DNA from: Macrolepiota albuminosa
Taxonomy: Eukaryota > Basidiomycota > Agaricomycetes > Agaricales > Agaricaceae
Direction: 5' to 3'
NCBI GenBank assembly: GCA_027475525.1
Contig: JAMWFC010000060.1
Span: 1,054,001 to 1,118,000 of the forward strand
Length of the DNA stretch: 64,000 nucleotides
Each line of letters opens with the position of its first letter. The first letter of the stretch is position 1. Under the pieces are notes generated by a model. That model did no database searches. It was not told where the DNA came from and saw nothing but the letters and a program-made list of their open reading frames with translations. Below, piece after piece: positions 25,301-36,130 of the stretch. Made by a program: the position numbers and the translations under genes.

Positions 25301-25602
25301 TCCTCATTGGGCAAGACATTCATGCCCACAAGATCTGGACACGCCAGTACCCGTCCGACACTGGGGATCTTCCTGATCCCCAACCACCTATCCCGGGGTC
25401 GATCATTGACCCCAATCTCACACTGTCCCCCCTCTGGGACTATGACGACTCCCTGCCAGTAGCAGGGCCCTCAGACACTTCCTATGAGCCCGCACCCAAG
25501 AATGAACTCCTTGACTACAACATGGACGACGTGACTGCTGATCCATTCCGGGAGCCTGGGGACTCTCCCATTGCCCCCGTCCCTGACTTACTGACAGCCT
25601 GA
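22379..25602 (+). pseudogene. Gypsy-1 third ORF of unknown function (over 1000 codons)
   Basis: Lies in sense orientation between integrase and the 3' LTR, where some Gypsy elements carry an extra gene. The likely start is ATG 22379-22381 (MDSMPVDRSKQQQQ). An 11-G run at 22457-22467 shifts the frame; beyond it one frame holds to 25602. Seven stops interrupt it, at 22930, 23725, 24316, 24727, 25048, 25195 and 25204, all TAG or TGA and compatible with C-to-T decay. The N-terminal part is Gln/Pro/Gly-rich (GYPPQQL repeats), the middle is charged and low in complexity, and the C-terminal half looks folded: FFGAGLSPQFYWLPVTNTIF, RRKEGGRLAFIGLTPPDPKQ, AVAEYKAATGQVFVLLHADN. I see no signal peptide or membrane anchor, so it is not envelope-like. 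Function is unknown. Confidence 0.8.
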
Positions 25603-25648
25603 CCATTGTCTTATCTCGAGACTGTAGCTCGGTCTGATTGGGGGGTGT

Positions 25649-25728
25649 GTAGCGTAGTCTGCTATGTGGCATTGGCCACATAGCTTTACTTACTTTAGTC
25701 AATATTATATCATATTTATTATAATATA
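25649..25728 (+). repeat. 3' LTR of Gypsy-1, left fragment
   Basis: Starts GTAGCGTAGTCTGC after a G-rich polypurine-like tract (TTGGGGGGTG, 25639-25647) and matches the 5' LTR up to TTATAATATA, where a TA dinucleotide (25727-25728) was used by the Tc1-like insertion. The rest of the LTR resumes at about 27016-27068. Confidence 0.88.
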
Positions 25729-27015
25729 CAGTGGCTCAAAAAACTGTCCCAATGTTTCATACATTTTGAAAGATGACATTGGCATGAAGGATGGGAACTA
25801 CATAAAATTCTGATTAAATCATGTAAAATACTATGGCATCGTAGCTACAAAATGAATCTATGTTTATATAATCAAGATCAAAACTGATGGAGCAATAGCC
25901 ATTTTAAAATATTCACTCATTGGGACAGTTTTTTGAGCATCTCTAATTTTTCAGGTTTATCCCTATTTTACTCAGAAATAAAGAGTAAGTTGCATGTGAA
26001 AATATAAATAAAGTCATGTGACCATGTTTAGATATATTTGGAAGTAGTTCAAGCTGGTTGAACCACATCTTGACCTTCAACCACTATCATGAAACCTATT
26101 CCTTCTGCACAACACTCTACTGTTGCTTCTCTTCTTGATCAAGGGTATTCTCTGGTCAGATTGGGGCTCAAACTGGTCTAGGGAAGTCTACTACTAGGAG
26201 GATTGGTAGAGAGTTGGAGATGGACAAGGAAAACCATCCTGGAGGCTGTCCTGCTAAGCTTACTCTATGTGATAAACAGGCTATTGTTCGACAAATCTCA
26301 ACTGGGAGACTTGATACAGCTGTCCAGGCCACTAATTTTATCAACAACATCATTTCCAACCCTGTCTCTTCCAAGACTGTCTGGAATGTGTTGAAGGAGG
26401 AGGGGTATTGGTCTGCTACCAAGAGAAAAGTTCATATGCTCAAAGCTAAACATTGACAACTACAGCTTAAATGGGCTCAGAAGCATCAGAACTGGACTAT
26501 AGAGGACTGTAAGAGGGTGTTGTGGACAGATGAGACAAAGATTAACAGGATTGGGTCAGATGGGAAGCAGTATGTGTAGAAGCTACAAGGAGAAGACATT
26601 TCAGACTGAACAACTACACCTACTGTGAAGCATGGAGGGGGGAATAATCTCATGATATGGGGCTGTATGAGTTGGAATGGGGTAGAAAAGCTTGTAGAGG
26701 TAGTGGGGATCATGAATGCAGAGCAGTACTGTGAAATTTTAGATGATGGAGCAAAGGAGAACTTTGAGAAGTTGGAGATGGAGGAGGGTGCCCACTACTT
26801 TCAACAGGACAATGACTCCAAACACAACTCCAAGAGGGCTGACAAGTGGTTTGAAGACAACAACTTTAATGTCCTTTGGTGGCCAGCCCAATCCCCTGAT
26901 CTCAACCCTATTGAACATCTCTGGGAGTACCTCAAAGAGCAACTTAGGCAATATGAAACATCTCCTTATGGTGTGCATGAATTATGGGAGAGGGTTGCAA
27001 AGGAGTGGGATGAAG
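25729..27015 (+). mobile_element. Tc1-like DNA transposon, right end deleted
   Basis: Inserted at TA in the Gypsy-1 3' LTR. The left terminal sequence CAGTGGCTCAAAAAACTGTC is followed at 25918-25940 by its inverted counterpart (ATTGGGACAGTTTTTTGAGC), so the left end carries an internal inverted pair about 215 bp wide. The transposase relic runs from about 26190 to 27032. The right terminal repeat is missing: the coding sequence passes directly into LTR sequence through the shared string GTGCAGTGTGAA. Confidence 0.85.
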
Positions 27016-27032
27016 TGCAGTGTGAACATTAA
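26190..27032 (+). pseudogene. Tc1-like transposase (DD34E), decayed
   Basis: Cut-and-paste transposase relic. The N-terminal helix-turn-helix part includes GCPAKLTLCDKQAIVRQIS and SSKTVWNVLKEEGY. The catalytic core has LWTDETKINRIGSDG (first Asp), HYFQQDNDSKHNSK (second Asp) and PDLNPIEHLWEYLK (Glu), with the spacing expected of the DD34E group. Three in-frame stops separate the parts (after LKAKH, after GKQYV and after ISD); all are TGA or TAG. The last codons run into the host LTR, so the native C-terminus is missing. Confidence 0.88.
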
Positions 27033-27068
27033 GCTCTCACAATCCCTGTAACTTCGTTACATTTTTTT
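27016..27068 (+). repeat. 3' LTR of Gypsy-1, right fragment
   Basis: Matches the last part of the 5' LTR (GTGCAGTGTGAACATTAAG to TTACA plus a T-run). About 130 bp of LTR sequence present in the 5' copy is missing on the Tc1 side of the junction. Confidence 0.85.
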
Positions 27069-27403
27069 GTTCTTTAGCTATCATTCAAACAAGTGTGGGC
27101 CCTTCAGCACTGCTTCCAGACCACTTATATAAGCCAGAGTTTTCCTGCTTTGTTTGCACAGTTGTTTATTTAGGCAATTTTCGAGTTTTTAAGGTTTTGT
27201 TGTACTGTACAGTTGTTTCCCATGCTTCAGAGGCCCCAGAAGCATCCAACCTGGCATAGAGAATCCTTAGACTTATTCTCTTTGGATCTCCCTCTGCCAG
27301 GTGAGTAGTTATTATGATATTGTCGGTATATACTCTAATACACTTTGAATCTCCCTCTGCCAGCTGTGTGACTGAGTCACAGCCTCCAGAGGTCACCCTT
27401 ACA
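27069..27403 (+). mobile_element. Older LTR, right part (continues 14331-14490)
   Basis: Matches the 3' two-thirds of the LTR family at 33059-33546, from GTTCTTTAGC to the terminal CACCCTTACA. Together with the left part it makes about 490 bp. Confidence 0.78.
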
Positions 27404-27919
27404 CCATCCCTAGGAAAAACTTATTCCTTTAAAACTTTGGTGCCATCCTCTCAGCTTGCCATGACCTCACCCATACCTCTGGTCTTCTTGGAGCATCATG
27501 CTACTTCTACAGGTGGTGAAAAAGTATAGTATAAAAGATAGCTACTATACATGTATATAATACCATAACCCTTTGAGCACCAAGTTACACTTAGCATTCA
27601 AATCACACTAGTTTGACCTAACTTCATCACTAAGTTGGGCACTAGCTTTGTCTATCTCATCTTCATTGTTTATGGTGCCACCTACAGGCACAATATGCTG
27701 TGCTATTTGTCTTCATTTCTATATCTTTGCCTAAACTACAGCGCTTACAGTTTGCTAGGTAGCACCCAAGGTGCTATCATCTAGCATGTCATTCTATCAC
27801 ATTTACTCAAGCATACTGGGACTGTATCAGGACTCCTCACAACTATGCACACCAGATGCTGAAGATGGCATTGTACTGCATATACGTCCAGCACACCCAA
27901 CCACAGTTGGCATCATCAA

Positions 27920-29006
27920 CATGCTAGGACTATAAGAGATAGATTTCAGCAGACACACAGGCTACCAGTCAGAAAACGGTAATAGTAGCTATTTTTGGTG
28001 ACTGAAGACAGTTAATTTTGCAGTTGAGGGGAGATAATAGGACCCCACACAGGCTAGGCGCATCAATGGCAGGCTCAGCATTGGCTCCAGACATCTTGCC
28101 ACACTTGTTTGAAACTTGGCAGACATGATTTATCTATTTTAAGCCATTTCTGATGGCCATGCATAACAACCAATGTACCCAATCAGTAATAGCGCTGACA
28201 GCAGCCAGAATGATAAGTGACAGCTAGCATCATGCCATTGGCAAGCATTGACAAATGGCATCATTCAGGAAGTACAAGGTACCGCTAGCCAGTGGCAGCA
28301 CTTACAAGTTGGAATGATGGTATTTTTCCATGTCTGATAGCTTAGTGTTTCACCTTGGCAAATGACAATACTTGGCACCTTCTCTCTACTTGGACAGACA
28401 GCATTCTTGTTAACCCTTCATTATTTAGTTTAATACATGGCAACTACTGACATTCTCTCCAGTTCACCACTTCTTGGTGATGCTTAGTTGCTTAGCAATG
28501 GTGAACTCATTCTACTATAAATATTTACCATTGTTATTAGCTAAAAAAGAACAGAGTACCTCAGTTTACACCCCTCAGTTCATCTCGTGGTTAAGATTTC
28601 TTTTGAGCTGACTAAGTTCATAGTTGCCAACTGTCTGAACATTCTTAGCCTGCCTGCTTACCACAGTTACACTTATGGAACCTACATGCCTTGCACCTAC
28701 AGCAGGCATCACACAGCTTAGTCATTGCTAAGCCTCTAGTTTTCCTTGCCATGTCCTTTGCCGCACTTACTTTTATCTACCTCTTCTTATCCTTTAGGTG
28801 CACTTTGTCATTAGCACATGTCCCTTGCCATCCTTACCAACTATCATTACCAACTTTCACCAAATCTCACTATTCAACTCATTTTCTGACTTGTTCTCTG
28901 GAAACTGCCTGGGACTCTTTCAACTCTTAGTGCACTCAAACACATTTTATACAAGTTAGTAGCCATAAACTGTATCTGCTACTAATCTACTTTTGGGCAT
29001 CATCAA
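27920..29006. mobile_element. Insertion of about 1.09 kb in the leader of element X, unclassified
   Basis: Absent from the matching part of element Y, where the flanking sequences are joined. It is bounded by the 11-bp direct repeat GGCATCATCAA at 27909-27919 and 28996-29006. No coding domain is readable, so it may be a solo LTR or a non-autonomous element. Confidence 0.45.
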
Positions 29007-29008
29007 AT

Positions 29009-29019
29009 TGGAGCCCACC
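29009..29019 (+). promoter_or_regulatory. Primer-binding-site-like sequence of element X
   Basis: TGGAGCCCACC just after the LTR-like segment; it starts with TGG, as expected for pairing with a tRNA CCA end. The same site occurs in element Y at 34808. Confidence 0.45.
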
Positions 29020-29325
29020 ACAAGGGACTTTATGGCAGAATTCTGCCAGAAACTTGTCTTCAGCATAAGCGCTGCCTGCTAAAGCAGTTGGCAGAAGGCA
29101 TAGCACCTTTCCACCCATCAACTCTTCAACCACCTGGTGCCTTACTGGATCTCTCTCTCACATAGGAACTACAGAACACCACTATAGATGATTTTCCTGG
29201 TCTCTTCCCACATTCTCAATTTTAGTGCTGACAATCTCTTAGCATCACCGCTTGCTATACCACAACCTGTTACTCCTTCTACTCCTTTAACCCCTTTTTC
29301 CTGACTTGTTATTTCTCTTATCCTG

Positions 29326-31247
29326 TTGCCAATCTCTAGAACTCCTTCCCCAATTCTCAGAACTCCATCACTGCTACTGTCTCCTCCACATGGCAGTATA
29401 GTCGCTATAGAACTGCCTCCCCAGCACATGTCACCACACAATCATTTCTCTGCATCAAAGTGGGATGAGTCCAAACCATGGGAACTCTCTCAATATTTCA
29501 GAGAATTAGAATATCTGTTTAGGGACTGTGGAGTTACTAACTCCACTCAAATAAAGGAATACACAGCACGCTATGTCTCATATGACATAGCAGAAATCTG
29601 GACTGGTCTCCCTGAGTTTGCTGCTCCCATGTCTGGCACACAACTGGCTATTGGCACTGCCTACAAACAATAGAAAATGGCAGTCATCCAGCTCTATCCT
29701 GGTGCTAAAAAAGCTACCCAATACATGGTAAACAAACTTCAGAAACTCATTCAGGACTCTTTTGACAATGGCACATACTCCCTTGGCACTTTTTCCACAT
29801 ATTATCAGAAATTCCAGAAGGTCGCTAGATGGCTTTTGCAGAACAGCAAACTTTACATCAATGAGGAGGTTGCTTATTCCAGCAGGACATCCTGACATTG
29901 CTATGGATTCGTATTGCTAAATGCTTGAAAATTATACAACCAACTCATCATTCTGAGGAACCTTATGTGATTACCAACATCTTTGAAGCAGGTAAATGGG
30001 TTTTGAAAGGTACTGACACAGGCATCAGCATTAGTATGCAACGTGCTAGGACGACTCCACCCAAGCACTCCAATGGTATTCTTTCCATCCTGACCTCTGC
30101 CACCCCTTCCACTACTGACTTTGTCAAGAAGAAAGATCTCAATGCTGCCATTAACACTGCTATTGCCTCTGCTATAATATGAATCAAAACAATGATCACC
30201 ACCAGTATGACCACTAGCCATACTGCCAACATTCCTAAATCCAATCTTTGCCACTGCTGTGGTGAAATAGGGCATACTATGACATGAGAATGCTACGCTA
30301 CCCTGGAAAATTATATTCAGCAAGGTAAAGTATGTAGAGCTATCAACGGCAAGGTTGTCTTAACTACTGGCATCATTATCCCAAACTACCCAGAGCTCAA
30401 GACCTACCAGGAACAGGTAGATGAATGGCACAGGTACAACCCAGGACAAATTGTTACTAGTACTCTTTCAGGCAATGCCAATCCCAATCCTGACCAGGCA
30501 GCACAACAACAAATGATCCATGAGGTTTTGCACTTTGATAGCGTTGGTGACCAACCTGGATTCTCTTGGGAAGAGTGCATTTCCAAGCTGGAATAAGAAC
30601 TGAATTTGCTAAAGAATCAAGTATTTGATAGTATTGAGATTAAACAGCTCAAGCAGCCTCTTCATGGTTACAAGCCCATGCCAACCACTAGCAACCCTTC
30701 TATGTTTTCAGTTCCTACCACTCTGCCTGCACCGGCCACCTTATCCATGCCTGCCACACCTGCTCCTGCCATACCACCAACCACATCTACTTCAGTTCCT
30801 GACACTCCCTTGCCACTTCTTCACCCTTATGCTGGTCTTTCCAATAGGTATCATGCTCCTGCCCAATGCAACTTTGCCGCTTCCAAAAAACAACCTGAAG
30901 GTGGTTACTGTTCCACTGTGCCAATATTTGACATTGAGACATCCAACCATGTCTTTAGCTGCATTATAAAGATGCCAGTCATCTTCTCAGTAGAAGAACT
31001 CTGCAGCATTGTGCCAGACATCCAGAACCAGGTCAAAATGGCAGTTACTCCTCAATGACCCTTAGCAACTACCATTACTGAAGTCAACAAATTAGACAAC
31101 ACTCTCCCTGGTTTGTCTGTCACTACTAACTCTCCTATTACTCTCGGTGCCAACACTTTTTCAGCCAAATCTGTCACTAACACCACTTCTGCCAATCCCG
31201 TAGAGACTTATATGAGGTTGCTAGAGCATGGGGAGGATCCTGCTATT
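29326..31247 (+). pseudogene. gag: Element X Gag relic with zinc knuckle
   Basis: Capsid-like stretches: WELSQYFRELEYLFRDCG, KEYTARYVSYDIAEIWTGL, VARWLLQNSKLYINEE and HHSEEPYVITNIFEAGKWVL. A CCHC knuckle at 30249-30293 reads CHCCGEIGHTMT-stop-EC, where the stop sits at an expected Arg. A Pro/Thr-rich spacer and a conserved tail follow before the protease. Stops at 29671, in the knuckle and near 30595, plus a shift near 29893, show decay. The end of this block (TATGAGGTTGCTAGAGCATG) connects to the protease across an inserted LTR with target duplication CTATT. Confidence 0.7.
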
Positions 31248-31746
31248 TGTAAGGGCAACCTCTAGAGGCTGTGGCTCAGTCACACAGCTGGCAGAGGGAG
31301 ATCCAAAGTGTATTAGAGTATGTACTGACAATATCATAATAACTACTCACCTGGCAGAGGGAGATCCAAAGAGAACAAGTCTAGGGATTTTCTATGCCAG
31401 GTTAGATGCTTCTGGGGCCTCTGAAGCATGGGAAACAACTGTACAGTACAACAAAACCTTAAAAACTCGAAAATTGCATACACAAACACTTGTACAAATA
31501 AGGGGCAAACTCTGGCAAACTCTGGCTTATATAAGCGGTCTGGAAGCGATGCTGAGTGGGCCCACACTTGTCTGAATGGTGGCTAAAGAACCAGAGCATC
31601 TCAAGGGCTGAGAGTAGTACTAACAGATAGTGTTAAAAGAATAGAAACAGTGAAATGAAATAATGTCAGAAGAAATAAGAGAATGAATGGAAGGAGAGTG
31701 AAGAGATAAGGAGTGAGAGGAGGAAGATATGAGGAGTCCCCTGACA
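31248..31746 (-). mobile_element. LTR copy D (minus orientation)
   Basis: 499 bp, TGTCAGGGGACTCC to GCCCTTACA on the minus strand. Near-identical in length and sequence to the copy at 37057-37555, and it also shares that copy's upstream flank. Left target-site repeat CTATT at 31243-31247. Confidence 0.85.
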
Positions 31747-32085
31747 GTCTGTGTTTTCTTGTTGGAGCATACAAAACTCTGGCCAGTGTACCAAGGAACA
31801 TCTTTCCTGGATGATGTACTTGTAGCATCCTAACTTGGGTATGTGCATAGTGTTGATGTATATTTCTCCAAATAATGGTGCTGAGGTTGCTACTGTTGAA
31901 AGAATAAGAACTTGTCAAGTCTGCTGGATTTGGAAAAGATGACAAGTGCAAATATACCACGCAATATCAGTACTAACTTGAGGCCATCAAAAATGCTCTA
32001 ATAAGTTTGCCCTCGTCACATATAGTCCTTGGTGTCCCAATTTGTCATGCATAGCATGTAGAATCCTGATACGGTTGTTTGGTTT
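31747..32085 (-). repeat. Inverted copy of an integrase-region fragment from element Y
   Basis: The minus strand matches 36718-37056 on the plus strand. Joined with LTR copy D, this makes an 838-bp inverted duplication (31248-32085 against 36718-37555); 119-residue translations of the two copies are identical. It carries the H2C2-like segment upstream of LTR copy C, which does not belong at this place in element X. Confidence 0.85.
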
Positions 32086-32393
32086 ACTGTACAGTACAAC
32101 CAAACCTTAAAAACTCAAAAATTGCCTATACAAACAATTGCATAAATAAAAGGCAAACTCTGGCAAACTCTGGCTTATGTAAGCAGTCTGGAAGCGGTAC
32201 TGAAGGGCCCACACTTGTCTGAATGGTAGCTAAAGAACTAGAGCACCTCAAAAGTTGAGAATAGTACTAACAGATAGTGTTGAGAGAATAGAAACAGCAA
32301 AATGAGAGAATGATAGAAGAAATAAGAAAATGAATGAAAGAAGAGTGAAGGAATAAGGAGTGAAAGAAGGAAGAAATGAGGAGTCCTCTGACA
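32086..32393 (-). mobile_element. LTR copy E fragment (minus orientation)
   Basis: Matches the 5' part of the same LTR family, starting at its TGTCAGAGGACTCC end (32393) and breaking at ACTGTACAGTACAAC. The right target-site repeat CTATT (32394-32398) pairs with the CTATT to the left of copy D, so D, the inserted fragment and E occupy one original insertion site. Confidence 0.8.
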
Positions 32394-32788
32394 CTATTCT
32401 TACCATTGCCCAGGATTTTCATGTCATTAGGTTGGTTATGCTTACCATTGACAACAAGAGTAAGGTAGAGGCAATTGTGGACAGCAGCTCTCAGATCATC
32501 TCTATGGCTGCCAAAGTCACTAACAACCTAGGACTGATTTATGATTTCAACATTATCCTGAATATGCAGAGTGCTAATCATACTATTGATAGATCTCTTG
32601 GACTCACCAAGAATATACCATGCACTATTGGTGACATCACATTTTACCTGCAAATTCACATACTTCGTTTCCCCGCTTACAACCTCCTTCTCAGCAGACC
32701 ATTTGATGTCTTAGCGTGTTCCATAGTCAAGACCCTTACCAAAGACAAAACAACTCTGACCATTAGTGACCCTAATTCCAGCATCTGA
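32394..32788 (+). pseudogene. pro: Element X aspartic protease relic
   Basis: Reads ILTIAQDFHVIRLVMLTIDN and then VEAIVDSSSQIISM, in which the usual Asp-Ser/Thr-Gly active site reads Asp-Ser-Ser. The downstream YNLLLSRPFDVLAC matches the C-terminal retropepsin motif (normally with L-L-G-R-P-F). The frame joins to the Gag block once the inserted LTR material is ignored. Confidence 0.65.
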
Positions 32789-33058
32789 TGCATAGTACCA
32801 ACATTTTCTAGGAGACAATGGAAAGGTACACATGGCAAGCTGCCTGAGTTCATTGAGCATTATGCCAGTGAACACCCTCACCAGTGTTTTCACATACCAT
32901 TGAGGAGGTGATTGGCAACAATCACGGAGATGTAGTGCTAACACTAGAATATGACCACACTAGTAGTCTTGTACATATTTTGCAAACAGCCTTTCTTGAT
33001 ACAGAAGTACTTTCTACTATACCTGATTCCACCATGAGACTTCACTAGTTTCACCATT

Positions 33059-33546
33059 TGTTAGGGGACTCCTCATTTCTTTCTTCCTTCACTCCTTATC
33101 TCTTCACTCTCCTTTCATTCATTCTCATATTTCTTCTGACATTATTCCATTTTACTGTTTCTATTCTTTCAACACTATCTGTTAGTACTATTCTCAGCTC
33201 TTGAGGTGCTCTGGTTCCTTAGCTACCATTCAGACAAGTGTGGGCCCCTCAGCACTGCTTTCAGACTGCTTACATAAGCCAGAATTTGCCTCTTATTTGT
33301 GCAATTGTTTGTATAGGCAATTTTTGAGTTTTTAAGATTTTGTTGTACTGTACAGTTGTTTCCCATGCTTCAGAGGCCCCAGAAGCATCTAACTTGGCAT
33401 AGGAAATCCCTAGACTTGTTTTCTTTGGATCTTCCTCTGCCAGGTGAGTAGCTATCATGATACTGTCAGTATATATTCTAATACACTTTGGATCTCCCTC
33501 TGCCAGCTGTGTGACTGAGCCACAGCCTCTAGAGGTTGCCCTTACA
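33059..33546 (+). mobile_element. LTR copy A
   Basis: About 488 bp, TGTTAGGGGACTCC to GCCCTTACA, same family as copies B to E. It sits within the pol remains of element X. A TATA-like CTTACATAAG stretch precedes the region analogous to the transcribed part. No clear target duplication is seen. Confidence 0.8.
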
Positions 33547-33831
33547 GTTGCTGCCCACTCACCTGAAACTTTCCAAATCAAGCACCACATTCTTGGCAAC
33601 TCTCCTACTGAAATCCTGATTTTCATGCCACATCTACTACCATTCCAACCAACAGAATGCTTTACCGCTGAACATCAGCAGCAATTTGCCAAGGACCAGG
33701 ATACTGGTTTTCTTACCAAGGATAAAATAGATATTCTCACTGATGATAGGCTTCTACTCAGGCTGCACGCATTAAGGGACATTATAGGCTTACAAACATT
33801 TGACAGACTGAAAACTCAAGTGATCTTCTAG

Positions 33832-34414
33832 AACTCAGGATATCTCTGACTTTGGCACTCTGTTGCAAGCCTTACTTATTAGCCCCATCCAACACTTTCC
33901 AGTCCTTTAGCATATGCTACCTGTTGACTTCAAGGATTTAAAAGGCCTAGGACCCATAGCACTAGCATGATGGTGGGGAGGTAACTCTGACCAAACCCCA
34001 ATCATTTCCAGAAGGGGTTAGCATTAGGCACTGCCATTTGATGAGGCACTTCAATCAGAAGTCTAAAAGAATCAATGACAACAGTACAGGATATACTCAA
34101 ACCTGACATTTGGACCTATCAGGAATTGATACAATGCATAGCACCAACATTAGTGCTCACAGTATATGTTGAGGATTTTCCAACCATATCCTGGAGTGGC
34201 CTGGCCAGTTGGAATTGTATTAAGAGTGAGCAGACTTATATAATTCTAAGTCAATTTACAGTTGCCGTTGGTCGCTGTGGGTTATAATGCTGTTGGTTGC
34301 CATCATTCATGTGCTGCTGGTTGCTGTTGACAGATCACCATTAGAGAGAACCACAAGGAGAGGTGCTAAGTGGTAGCACCGCAAATGGACTTATCTTGGA
34401 AAATATAGTAGCAC
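33832..34414. other. Decayed sequence between elements X and Y
   Basis: Only broken pol-like translation (for example 34075-34287, QDILKPDIWTYQELIQC) is seen, with many stops. No independent gene. Confidence 0.4.
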
Positions 34415-34807
34415 ATAGTATAAAAGATAGCTACTACACATGTATATAATACCATAACTCTTTGAGCACCCAGTTACACTTGTTCAAATCACACTAGTTT
34501 GACCTAACTTTGTCACTAAGTTGGGTGCTAGCTTTGTCTATCTCATCCTCATTGTTTACAGTGCCACCTATGGGCATATTATGCTGTGCTATTCATCTTC
34601 ATTTCTATACCTTTGCTTAAACTACAGTGCTTACAATTTGCTAGGTAGCATCTGAGGTGCTATCATCTAGCATGTCATTCTATCACATTTACTCAAGCAC
34701 ACTAGGACTCTGTCAGGACTTCTCACAACTATGCATGCCAGGTGCTGGAGACAGTGTTGTACTGCATATACATTCAGTGCACCCAATTACAGTTGGCGTC
34801 ATCATTT

Positions 34808-34817
34808 TGGAGCCCAC
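34808..34817 (+). promoter_or_regulatory. Primer-binding-site-like sequence of element Y
   Basis: TGGAGCCCAC directly after the LTR-like segment ending GTCATCAT; same arrangement as in element X. Confidence 0.45.
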
Positions 34818-35269
34818 TGTGAGGAGTTTTGTTAGGACAGAATTCTGCTGGAAACTTGAGCCCAGTGACAGTGCTGCCTTCTATTAGAGAGCATGTTTGA
34901 ATAAATCATCACCAACTCACCACACTTACCAGGCACACTACCAAGACAGACCTTAGAACAGGAGCTTCAGGCAGCCCCAGATAGCTTAGCTAAGAGTTTT
35001 TTCTCATTTTTCCAACCTTTTAAGTATTTAGCAGGGGAAAACCATATGCCACTCATGCCATGAGAGGAGTCATCTAGATCAATATTGCCAGAACCTAGTG
35101 ACTTGGAATTACTTGAACATGTATCTACTATGATAATGCTAAGCAAATCTAGCACTACTACCACCATCCCAACTTCAATATACACACCAGCCAGTATAGA
35201 GCAAGCAGCTACTCAGCGCATGCTGCCTAAAAACCACTTCTCATCACCAAAATGAAACAAAACAAAGCC

Positions 35270-36130
35270 TTGTAAACCAACACAGTATTTCAAAGAATTA
35301 GAGTACCTACTATAAGACTGTCGAGTTACTGATGATACACAGATGAAGGAATACACCACTAGATGTGTCTCATACAACACAGCAGAATCCTGGATAGGCT
35401 TAACCAAATTTCAAGAATTAACAAATGAGCCAGCACCCAGACCTTATACCTATAAGGAATGGAAGAAGACAATCATTAGTTTGTATTCTGACACCAAAGA
35501 ATCTATGTGCTATACGATTATATAAATCCAAAAGCTGGTATAGGACACCTTTGCAATGGGAATCTATATGCTAGGAATACTATCTACATATTATTGGGAC
35601 TTCCAGTGAATTGCAAAATAGCTAGTACAGAATAGAAAGCTATACAAGAATGAAGAGAGGCACTTATTCCAACAAGGAATTCCAACATTGTTATAGACCA
35701 GAATAGCTCGTTGTTTAGAAATCCTTATGCCAGAACACCATCCCGAGAAACCTTACAATATAAATAAAATCTTTGAAGCAGATAAATGGATACTAAAAGG
35801 TATAGATACCAGTATTCCTTTATAGCAGCCTACCAGTACCAAGAATGGGGAGATGGCACCTCCAGTAGGAGCACCAGCTTCTAGTGCTGCTAGCAACCAT
35901 AGTGAGTTTGTTAAGAAGGAGGACTTAGAAAATGCTGTCAATACTGTTGTCGCCAATGTCATGAGCAAGTTAAAGACCTTGATTTCTACCAGCTTTAATG
36001 TGCCATGGAACAATATGCAAGCAGGACTTTGTCACTTCTGTGGTGAAGCAGGCCATACAATGACTAGAGGATGCTGTGTTATTCTCAAACAGTATAGCTA
36101 CAGAATCCAGATATCCAACCATCGGCTAGT
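35270..36130 (+). pseudogene. gag: Element Y Gag relic with zinc knuckle
   Basis: Aligns by eye with the X Gag: YFKELEYLL, KEYTTRCVSYNTAESWIGL, EWKKTIISLYSDTKE and INKIFEADKWILKGIDT. The CCHC knuckle CHFCGEAGHTMTRGC (36030-36074) is intact here, while in X its Arg codon is a stop. Several in-frame stops elsewhere make it a relic. Confidence 0.7.

Larger units (their letters stand above)
14491..27068 (+). mobile_element. Gypsy-1: Ty3/Gypsy LTR retrotransposon with an extra 3' ORF, inactive
   Basis: Target duplication GTTCT at 14486-14490 and 27069-27073; the uninterrupted site is seen in the related LTR at about 37210 (CTCTGGTTCTTTAGCC). Layout: 5' LTR, Gag-Pol in one frame (14816-22276), a third ORF (22379-25602), then a 3' LTR broken by a Tc1-like element. 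Comparable LTR stretches differ at about 5 positions in 135, all transitions. Many stop codons and three 77-bp duplications make the assembled copy inactive. Confidence 0.9.
27523..33831 (+). mobile_element. Retroelement X: decayed Gypsy-like element
   Basis: The LTR-like start (27523-27919) matches 34415-34800 of element Y, from AGTATAAAAGATAGCTAC onward. The leader is interrupted by a roughly 1.09-kb insertion (27920-29006). A PBS-like TGGAGCCCACC follows at 29009-29019. Gag relics span 29326-31247, a protease relic 32394-32788, and a further pol-like fragment lies after the LTR at 33059-33546 (33547-33831). The left end seems truncated next to the older LTR. Confidence 0.65.

Noticed and set aside
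22379..25602. Gypsy-1 third ORF as an envelope gene
   Set aside because: No signal peptide, transmembrane anchor or cleavage-like site is visible; the content is Gln/Pro-rich and soluble.
31601..31960. 119-codon frames at 31601-31960 and 36843-37202 as a conserved gene pair
   Set aside because: They are identical because the DNA is an inverted duplicate of LTR plus integrase flank; the frame is LTR sequence.
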